A stretch of 22,063 nucleotides of DNA, from contig JH155219.1 of assembly GCA_000226015.1 (NCBI GenBank), positions 138,098-160,160 of the forward strand. The letters run 5' to 3'. Below, one piece after another: positions 16,320 through 22,063 of this stretch. This stretch comes from Mnemiopsis leidyi. Its lineage: Eukaryota; Ctenophora; Tentaculata; Lobata; Bolinopsidae. Positions within the stretch are counted from its first letter, which is position 1. Every line of letters starts with the position of its first letter. The translations under genes and the position numbers were made by a program. Below the pieces are notes generated by a model. It searched no databases and was not told the origin of the DNA. It worked only from the letters and a program-made list of their open reading frames with translations.

Positions 16320-16519
16320 AAGGCGATATTCCTGTAAACGAAATAAAACTTAATTTCTTGCCTTGTTTATATTTATAAAGTGAACCGCTATAATTGCATG
16401 AAGGTATCGCATATTTCTCTATTTGCTTTAAAATGTGACAGGTATATTGACCATCATGTAATGATCAAAAATGAGATACGACCAATCAACCTCTGTAAAG
16501 GCTTTCACGTGCCAACACA

Positions 16520-16541
16520 AATCGCGATACCTCCCCATTAG
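16520..16541 (-). mobile_element. MITE-like family fragment (copy C)
   Basis: On the minus strand this reads TAATGGGGAGGTATCGCG and continues into GGCACGTGAAAGCCTTT. It matches the start of copy B (GGGGAGATGTCG...TGCACGTGAGAGCCTTT) and shares AATGGGGAGGTATCG exactly with a fragment at 11882. The far end of this copy is not clear; a weak candidate is near 16325. Confidence 0.5.
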
Positions 16542-16649
16542 AAGCGTTATCAACCAATAATTGGTCGATTGAAATCTATGAACAATCATGCTTATAAAGA
16601 AGTTATCATGCTATCTAACAAAATCACGACACTGAAAAACGGTTGAGTT

Positions 16650-16886
16650 ATAAAGAACGGTATTCCTGCGGAGAAATCGAAAATTTTTATAATTTTTAAA
16701 CCTAATTTCTCGATATCCATCGGCCCTGTTTAAGTCCCTGCTTCAGTCCCAAGATTATAGTGCTCGGTGGCCAAATACTCGCACATAATCTACCTGACTC
16801 AGATCAACCCCCAAAAACGGAGGTTGGTCCAATACAATTTGAGAAATAAGACCTCAATACACCTCCCCAGGATTATCGTTCTTTAT
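16650..16886. mobile_element. MITE-like inverted-repeat element (copy A, 237 bp)
   Basis: The left end ATAAAGAACGGTATTCCTGC (16650 onward) is an imperfect inverted repeat of the right end CTCCCCAGGATTATCGTTCT ending at 16886. Arms are about 24 bp. There is no open frame inside. The interior shares TTTCTCGATAT and TGTTTAAG with copy B, which indicates one family. The target-site duplication is not resolved. Confidence 0.65.
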
Positions 16887-18422
16887 CATTACGAGGCCAC
16901 ACAAGCAAACAATCTATGTCAGGTTTATATTAAGACATAATCTAGCATTTCTCAACTGAAAATTGACAAAACTGAGCATGACGAAAAGTTAGGTATTAGT
17001 AAATTATGTGGCTTACGAAGCAATATAGATCAAGGGAGATTAATGTCGGAAAATATTGAATGCCACGGCTGCTACTTAAGCCATAACAGAATTAAGCAAT
17101 AAAGAATCATAGTACTATATCTATTGTAATCAGCGGGCTGTCTGACACAATGTAATTGTTGTCAAGTTGACACGCTGGCCGCTTAACCGTAACCGCTTTT
17201 TAAGGCGGAACTTTACCATTAGGGGGAGAGTGAATTAAATACTTCTAATACGCACGTCCTAGATTCTTGAAGTGTACTTTAATGGATGCTATGTCAGGCA
17301 GTTTCATGACCACAACAAAAAGGTTGGAGTAAACCGATGTATATAATGTATATGCGTTTCGACGAAGGTCATTGGCCGTCCGAGACACGAGGATCACGAT
17401 CATGCCATTGTTGAAAACAGATGAGCAGGGCCGACCAACTATCGATACATTTATTGAAACTTTCGCTGGAGACGGCTATTATTTACCTTTAATTTTTAAA
17501 GGTGCGGGGCCCTTAATTAGCGTCGTGTTCAGGACATAAACATCAGCAAACGTGTTTAAAATGAGACATAAAACTATAATAGAAGGTGGCAAATGTCGCA
17601 TAGATAAATACAGACTAATGCGGCAGTAATGGCAACAGCTAACGACAGTTTTCAGCCATTTTAGACTAGATAAGACTTACTATCGAAGGACGAAAAGTTA
17701 CTACTGTTTTAACAAGCATAATGAGCCAAGAGGTAGACAAATATCTTCGGAATGCAAAGAAAATGTTAAGAGGACAAAAAAGATAACAATTTCCGGTATC
17801 TTTAAACGCTACATCTATGCTAGTCCATGGTGCAAGCAGTACAACAGAAGTGAACCTTCATTCTTACCGCATTCGTCATCATTACTTTATAACTAATCAG
17901 TATTAACGAGAAAGATCCTTCTATCTGGGGCCTGCATGAGTGTGTGATTATGCAGATTTAGGGAGGGATGGTGACGTGCCCCCGGCCCCCCCCCCTGGTG
18001 CAAGTTGACACAGTAGATCACGTGATCAGGGGAGGGTTGAGCGAGCCAGGACTTAACGCATCTCCTTATAATTGCATGGGCAGGTGCCTAACCTATATGT
18101 GGCAGAACATGAGCTTGCTTTTGTCATATCAGTGTCAAACCAGAGTCATGAACTAGCAGGTTTTTAGCCAAACCTGATTATTCATGTTCTATCAAATTTC
18201 TAACTTATATGGTAGAAAATTGCCTCGATAAGCAAAAGGTTCGAGAAGCATTAGATATTGGAGGATTAATTTTGAGAACGACTAACCCTGAAAAATGACA
18301 TGATAGTTTGAGGCTGATAACCATAAACCGTCCTTAGTAATTCTTGTATAAAGAGGACCCCTTGTCAAACAATTGTACTGGCATGAGATTAAATCTACTT
18401 ACTGCAACAGAAACCTGGTACC
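16887..18422. other. No gene recognised
   Basis: AT-rich sequence with a C-run near 17985-17997 and a 12-bp perfect palindrome GATCACGTGATC at 18016-18027. No open frame has family support. Confidence 0.5.
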
Positions 18423-18566
18423 GAGAACGGTATTCATGGGGAGATGTCGTAATTTTGTTTTTGCACGTGAGAGCCTTTCTCGATATTAAACACTAGCTTC
18501 TCATCGGTTAATCGCTGTCACATGTTTAAGCATATCTGATATATCTCCTTATGAATACTGTTCTCT
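18423..18566. mobile_element. MITE-like inverted-repeat element (copy B, about 143 bp)
   Basis: The left arm GAGAACGGTATTCATGGGGA (18423 onward) and the right arm TCCTTATGAATACTGTTCTC (ending at 18565) are inverted repeats matching at about 20 of 23 positions. The left arm resembles that of copy A (AAGAACGGTATTCCTGCGGA). There is no coding capacity. Confidence 0.65.
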
Positions 18567-19821
18567 AAGATTCATGTACGCAAGATTTGCGTAACAAATA
18601 ACAAATACAAAGTTGATCAAACACTTCTTTATAGGTGCAAGCTATACATTTTCTATGATGAATGATAGATATTATAAATGAACACTTAAGAGATCGGCAA
18701 ATCTAATTATATGCAACAATTTTTTTGAATTACTGGCTTTGATACATATAAAATCCGTTATTAATGCAGCCGACCAAAGACGGGCGAAGAATGCAAAACA
18801 TTCATTACATAGTTTTAACTGTAATAACTAAATAGTTCCAATTGTTTATACTACGATTTTCCCATTACGACTAAGACAATTTGTTGATTTGACAAAGCAC
18901 TAATGCAGCCTCGCATCAAAGCACAATCATTTCAAATACTGTTGCAACTTGAGGAATAGAATGATAATGATATCAAGACCGGAAATAACAAAGGACACTG
19001 CTTTTGACGGTCGAAAACCTTAGATGTCAACCAGCGATGGCAAATACGATAATCTCAACTTTAAAATACTCTCTCGGTTCAAAATTGGGCTTATTTAAAA
19101 GTGAATTCTAGAATTACCTGTCAGTGTGGGTGAAGTCGATCTTGGGAAATCCAAACTTAGCCATCTGGGAGAGGTGGGCTCCTTGTCATTCGACTGAAAT
19201 CGTTCATCCTAATCGTTGTTTACATAGCCTGGGAATTGTTTTATAATCAGTTCTACTTGATGATAATTTCGGGGGCTGTAGTGCTTTTCGCTAGATGAAT
19301 AAATAAATTGCATTTTGATAAAACTTTTCAAGTTACTTGAAATGTATAAGTGACCCCTATTATCATTATTTTTACACTGAATAGGGCAAAAAATTTATAT
19401 TGAATTAGATTAAGTTCAGTAAATATCATCCTCTGGTCCGGAAAATATGTGAAATCTGCAGGAAGAGCAATGATCAAATTCAACGGAGTGGTAAAAACCA
19501 CTTTGACCCAGCAACAGCCTGGCACAGAGCGATAAAGGTGACCGGTCCTGCCCTCTTACTAAACCACTAGCTTCCGATCCTATTTTAGGGCCGCCATAAA
19601 CTGTAGGTCACTTTTTTAAAGGTAGGTTTTTGTCCAATGGGGCTTGGTCAATAAGCGGGGATATAATCGATCATCAGCGAGTGCTTTTAAAGTTTTAGAT
19701 CCCCAGCCAAGCCACCCTACTGATAATTGCCGACAATTTTATGTTGGAAAACAATAGGGATTACATCGCTAAAATATAGTACAAGTTAAACTACAACGTA
19801 GACTGTAGAGTGTAGAGACGG
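18567..19821. other. No gene recognised
   Basis: AT-rich intergenic-looking sequence; only short isolated open frames, none with family or splice support. Confidence 0.5.
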
Positions 19822-20093
19822 CGGTAGAAACAGTACCAATAACATGCGGTAGAAACAGTACCAATAACATGCGGTAAAGACAGTGACAACAACATGCGGT
19901 AAAGACAGTGACAACAACATGCGGTAGAGACAGTGACAACAAAATGCGGTTAAGACAACGGCAACAACAACATGCGGTAGAGACAATGACAATAACATGC
20001 GGTAGTGACAGTGACAACAAAATGCGGTAAAGACAGTGACAACAAAATGCGGTTACGACAGTGACAATTACATGCGGTTGCGACAGTGCAATC
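19822..20093. repeat. 25-bp minisatellite, about eleven variant copies
   Basis: The consensus is near CGGTAGAGACAGTGACAACA followed by ACATG. Most units are 25 bp; one near 19946-19973 is 28 bp through an extra CAA. Copies differ at the AGA/AAA, TAC/TGA and ACATG/AAATG positions, so the array is older than the perfect 18-bp one. The long minus-strand open frame rich in LSLPHV is a product of the repeat. Confidence 0.93.
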
Positions 20094-21835
20094 CAGGGCT
20101 GGACCGGACTGTTAAAATCACTAGGTTGCTTCACTTGGTTGTCACGACCACCGGATGCAATCACTTCTCGCCGCCCAAAAAACAATAATAAATTGTTTTT
20201 TCGTCTCGTTAATGGCTTTCTTGATCACGCTACCTTGTACGTAAATGTTAGTACTAGCCGAAGAAAAGAAACATGACACATTGTTAGACAAGAACAGTCG
20301 GCTGGTGTTAAGGTAGGTCTTTGTAATTCTTGTGTGGACCTTTCTCGTACCACTAAACAAGTCAAAGACATGTAAATCAACTTTTTATCACATCTTCGAC
20401 TTAAGACGAAGCTAGTTTAAAATCATTTAGATTTTGAATTTGAATCAAATAAAATTCCAACGCTTTTATGATCTAAATCAACGGCGATATTGGTCGTAGG
20501 TACGTACTAAATTGGACGGCGAAAATAAAAAGATAAAACACTTTGATCTTTAGCCCGCGGCCAATGTCATAGTACCCGACTGATCAAAAGACTATAGGAG
20601 AAACAACAGTCAACACTTAGTAATCTTGTGACAGATTAAGCGAAAACTATCGCCAATATGACACAGGTTTATTCCATTCTTCCAAAAGCAAGTTCCTGAA
20701 AACTTGACGTTTCCACTAGACAAATCCGAACAGACCAGGACGACTTTAGACAATCTATCAGGGATCAATTAAGGAAGATTTAAATCCATTATCTGTCATT
20801 GACGTCACAATGCAACTGTTCAATGTCACGTTGGGGATTTTAAGAGCTACCGATCAACGAATCGACAAAAATAATAATGTATACACAACAGCTAACAATG
20901 AAAATAAATTGAATGTCGGCGTTAAAAGAAGGACCAGGGATACTTGATCTGGTTTCCGACAGAAACCAGGTCAAGGTTTACCATCTCAAAAATGACAAAT
21001 TTATGTGGTATTTATGATATGAATTTAATTGATGGGACAGATTAAGATTTACAGGATCCCAATCTGGAAGCAATATCTTATACTTGGAGCAATTTGTAAA
21101 ATCATAAATTAAAGCGAAGATTTGTTGTATCAAACATCTTTAGAGAAAGCGGCTGCATCATGCATGGCTAAGTATATTTTCAATTATGATTATTTTAAGC
21201 TACTTAAACATTATGTCGCAATAATCGAGTCATCAAGATATCAAACAATAGACGGTCATCATAATTTCAATAGGTGATATAGACTAGACTATAATCAATC
21301 ATAAATAATTACCCAAAGAATAAAAATCCATTGAGCCGTTAATCCATGATAATGAAAATCTCATTTACACCATTCCAATTAGCTTCTCCTTATCAAAATA
21401 TCAAGACTATTTTTGGAGTGAAAGTTTCTAGGCAACAATATAAGCTAATTTAAATATTTCCGGATTTTAGAATAAGTAACTTAGCAACAAGTTTCCGAAA
21501 AAGAAATAAGGACTGTAATAATCCGAGTTTTCCAGCTTTATATACCTCTGCATTGTCTGCAGCAAGTTGCTTGGTAGGTTGCAGCCAGGGAACGGGCGTT
21601 GTCTAGGTTGAACTAATTCAATGTAATGCTCCGACATGCATCATGAAATATCGTTAACAAATACGCACAAATCGGAGTAGTTCAGATTTACAGAGCCCGT
21701 TCGGCTGCAAGAGATCGAGGTATCAAGCTAGTAAGCTACTGAAAGTAGTTAAGTGAAGGTTCTTCACAGCAGCTTGGCGACTGTTTGGAGATAAGGTCGT
21801 CCCAAGATTCGATAATTTTATAGCGAGTATATTGG
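20094..21835. other. No gene recognised
   Basis: AT-rich sequence. A perfect TGACGTCA string (CRE consensus) is present at 20800-20807, but its function cannot be judged from sequence. Open frames at the left end are tails of the minisatellite frame. Confidence 0.5.
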
Positions 21836-22063
21836 TACTAATAACTAATAACTAATAACTAATAACTAATAACTAATAACTAATAACTAATAACTAATAA
21901 CTAATAACTAATAACTAATAACTAATAACTAATAACTAATAACTAATAACTAATAACTAATAACTAATAACTAATAACTAATAACTAATAACTAATAACT
22001 AATAACTAATAACTAATAACTAATAACTAATAACTAATAACTACTATAACTACTAATAACTAC
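21836..22063. repeat. 7-bp microsatellite (CTAATAA)n reaching the window edge
   Basis: About 29 perfect heptamers from 21838 to about 22043, then a slightly degenerate tail (CTACTATAACTACTAATAAC) to the end. The array may continue beyond the window. It is not a known telomeric repeat. Confidence 0.95.

Noticed and set aside
21836-22063. Telomeric repeat
   Set aside because: The CTAATAA unit does not match TTAGGG or other known telomere motifs and is preceded by ordinary sequence.

Overview
The window is eukaryotic. It has long AT-rich non-coding stretches, many micro- and minisatellites, short inverted-repeat elements, and one gene split into small exons with GT...AG introns. The only gene I can establish is on the minus strand, running from about 10100 down past the left edge. 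It encodes the amino-terminal half of a Shaker-type (Kv1-like) voltage-gated potassium channel. Vertebrate Kv1 coding regions are usually intronless, so the heavily split T1 region suggests an invertebrate animal. I cannot name the phylum.

Gene layout, in transcription order on the minus strand: exon 1 (10100-9737) has the start codon and the start of the T1 tetramerisation domain; exon 2 (8865-8711) has the T1 core; exon 3 (8592-8435) has the T1 end, a polyalanine tract and a linker; a candidate exon or alternative first exon lies at 4653-4330; two short linker exons lie at 4125-4052 and 3906-3837; exon 6 (2417-2240) leads to the pre-S1 helix; exon 7 (2024-1923) is S1; exon 8 (1416-1309) is S2 with the charge-transfer-centre residues. 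All junction phases agree. The eight core exons total 1209 nt, or 403 codons; adding the candidate exon gives 1533 nt, or 511 codons. S3-S6, the voltage sensor, the pore and the C terminus must lie beyond position 1.

The introns and flanks are full of repeats, several placed right against splice sites. A 59-bp tandem array (8838-9140) repeats the exon 2 3' splice site five times. Tandem repeats abut both ends of the S1 exon. A 593-bp foldback element with apparently perfect 152-bp arms ends 15 bp from the S2 exon donor.

The region from 10101 to 22063 contains no gene I can support. It holds minisatellites with units of 18, 53, 25 and 7 bp, a small family of MITE-like inverted-repeat elements (16650-16886, 18423-18566 and fragments), a G-run followed by a cluster of TGGTCA/TGACCA motifs, and otherwise unremarkable AT-rich DNA. 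It may contain the channel gene's promoter and 5' untranslated exons, but I cannot locate them.
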